Of a DNA stretch of 64,000 nucleotides, positions 62,809 through 64,000 are shown in pieces (position 1 is the stretch's first letter; the number at the start of each line of letters is the position of its first letter). The notes beneath the pieces were generated by a model. The model saw nothing but the letters and a program-made list of their open reading frames with translations. It did no database searches and had not been told where the DNA came from. This stretch comes from Orobanche coerulescens. Taxonomy: Eukaryota > Streptophyta > Magnoliopsida > Lamiales > Orobanchaceae. The position numbers and the translations under genes were made by a program. The stretch lies in contig JAWKAU010000045.1 of assembly GCA_033398695.1 (NCBI GenBank), positions 62,001-126,000 on the forward strand, read 5' to 3'.

Positions 62809-64000
62809 TGTGATACCCGAGCCTAACACTACTCATTTGGTCAATATGATTCATGCATTACTTGTTAATTATGTGTTATTTGGATTACTTGACATTTCAT
62901 GATTCAGTTGATCTTATAGTTAATTTCACTACATAGAAATGTGCTAAACATTTGAACTAAAGTCTAAAACACTATCGTGGTATATGGTACGAAACTAAGT
63001 TACGTTATTCATATTATTTATAATGCGAAAGTAAAATATATGTAAAGATCTTATAAAACTCTAAGTATACATGGTGAGCTTAGAAGTCATAAAGGTATGA
63101 ATAACGTGTCTATCGAAGGTTAACTAACTTATCTCGAGATTTTAGTTGGCGCATGTACTGGGTCACTTTAGATTGATGATTCAAGTGAACAACCATCATT
63201 TAATATACTAACACGTGTCAAGTACCTTGATTCTTCTCAATACCCTATATGATGCAATCTATGATTGCATGTCGTAACGGTGGTAAAATATTGTCATCTG
63301 TCTATACCCTATTCGTTCCAATTGCGGTAGGAATTGAACTGATCTTTTAGTTTATTGTATTAATTATATCTTATTAATAAATGAGTCCTTCCATTCTTAT
63401 CTACTGTGTCGTATTTGGGAAGTTTTAGAAAGTTTGACAATAAACTTATTCACTAGCATTTTCAACATTGTTCGCATGAGTAACCGAGTTTAAGCAATAA
63501 AAATACACCTTAAACTTCTACTAAACCCTTTGAAAGATCATCCATACACTAAAGGAGGTCAATATCTACTAGGAACCGGTCTAAACACTCCAATAACTGG
63601 ACCTAATATGCCCAAACCGGCCTACACCATGGAAGATGGTTTTCTAGAGCTTACTAAGGGTAGTTTTGTAATTTCCTTTTTAGAACCGACTTTATCTCTT
63701 ATATAAATACTAAAACCGACCCTCCACCCTCATATACTGTATGGACATTATCAATAAGCTCCCCACTTCGAAAATTCACCAAAAATTCAAGGAGAAATCA
63801 TCAAAACAACAACACCTCAGTTTCTTTGACAATCAAGGTGAGTTTCCTTTGTTTCTTCCTTGTTCTTGCTATGTTTCTTAGATATTTCGAAGATGTGAGA
63901 GTTTTTATATGTTCTTATACATGTTATAATGATGTTAAGAATTCAGACATGGCTTACCCTTGTGTTTAATATGGATTTGTAAGGCTTAAAATTCATTGAG
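62809..64000 (+). repeat. G6 3' LTR, first 1192 bp
   Basis: It starts TGTGATACCCGAGCCTAACA after the polypurine tract. A TATA box lies at 63700-63709. No palindrome array of the kinds seen in the other LTRs is visible before the TATA box. CAAGGTGAGTTTCC near 63835 could be a splice donor in the leader. The window ends inside it. Confidence 0.87.
63700..63709 (+). promoter_or_regulatory. G6 LTR TATA box
   Basis: TATATAAATA in an AT-rich context; a start site near 63735 is inferred. Confidence 0.65.

Larger units (their letters stand above)
61732..64000 (+). mobile_element. Ty3/gypsy chromovirus G6, internally deleted, with partial LTR
   Basis: It begins with an RT scrap, jumps to the integrase core, then C-terminal domain, chromodomain, polypurine tract and an LTR that runs off the window. 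The integrase is a distinct, more AT-rich relative of G1-G5 (HFLPVCTTYSINRYAQLYIQ instead of the HFLGIKDTWGPERLA type). Confidence 0.87.

Overview
The window is plant nuclear DNA built almost entirely from nested and broken LTR retrotransposons. I see no host protein gene, rRNA gene or tRNA gene. Three things point to a flowering plant with a repeat-rich genome. The Ty3/gypsy polyproteins carry a C-terminal chromodomain (chromovirus, Tekay/Del-like). The primer-binding sites match the 3' end of plant initiator tRNA-Met. The copia element has a downstream env-like reading frame, as in the SIRE/Maximus lineage. The species cannot be named from the sequence; a eudicot is a guess. Names G1-G6, R2 and copies 1 and 2 are my own labels.

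Layout: 1-4747 is the 3' half of gypsy G1 with its 3' LTR. 4748-5335 is unassigned DNA with six palindromes. 5336-21118 is gypsy G2; its 5' LTR is mostly lost, and its 3' LTR (10417-11881 plus 20614-21118) is split by a complete 8.7-kb non-autonomous element on the minus strand (11882-20608, target duplication CATAT). 21119-27648 is copia copy 1 (3' half). 27649-28548 is a scrambled Reina-like gypsy fragment. 28549-47323 is copia copy 2, whose gag is interrupted by the complete gypsy G3 (30972-40824, target duplication GAAGA) and whose inverted integrase segment carries a solo LTR (44221-45477). 47324-47680 is an LTR-like scrap. 47681-52521 is G5 (3' part plus LTR). 52522-55992 is R2, a minus-strand gypsy remnant. 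55993-61731 is G4 (5' LTR to start of integrase). 61732-64000 is G6, an internally deleted gypsy fused to G4, whose LTR runs off the window.

No element has an intact polyprotein. The longest open domain block is the G1 integrase plus chromodomain (1447-2835). The non-autonomous element shares its 3' end with G1 and was probably mobilised by that family's proteins. Nesting gives a relative order: pol inversion in the copia lineage, then duplication of copia into two copies, then insertion of G2, G3 and the solo LTR, then insertion of the non-autonomous element into G2.

The most unusual signal is not a gene. In almost every LTR here, the stretch just upstream of the predicted TATA box holds an array of about 5-20 short palindromes (10-14 bp). 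Each family has its own word: TGTGCCGCGGCACA in G1, TAGCG-NN-CGCTA in G2, G4, the non-autonomous element and a copia-type solo LTR, TTACGGCCGTAA in G3, and TAACGTACGTTA in G5. Other structures recur across the gypsy families: a 30-34 bp copy of both LTR ends at the end of each LTR, a hairpin before the polypurine tract with covarying bases, an intron-like segment before gag, and a duplicated hairpin module in the transcribed part of the LTR.
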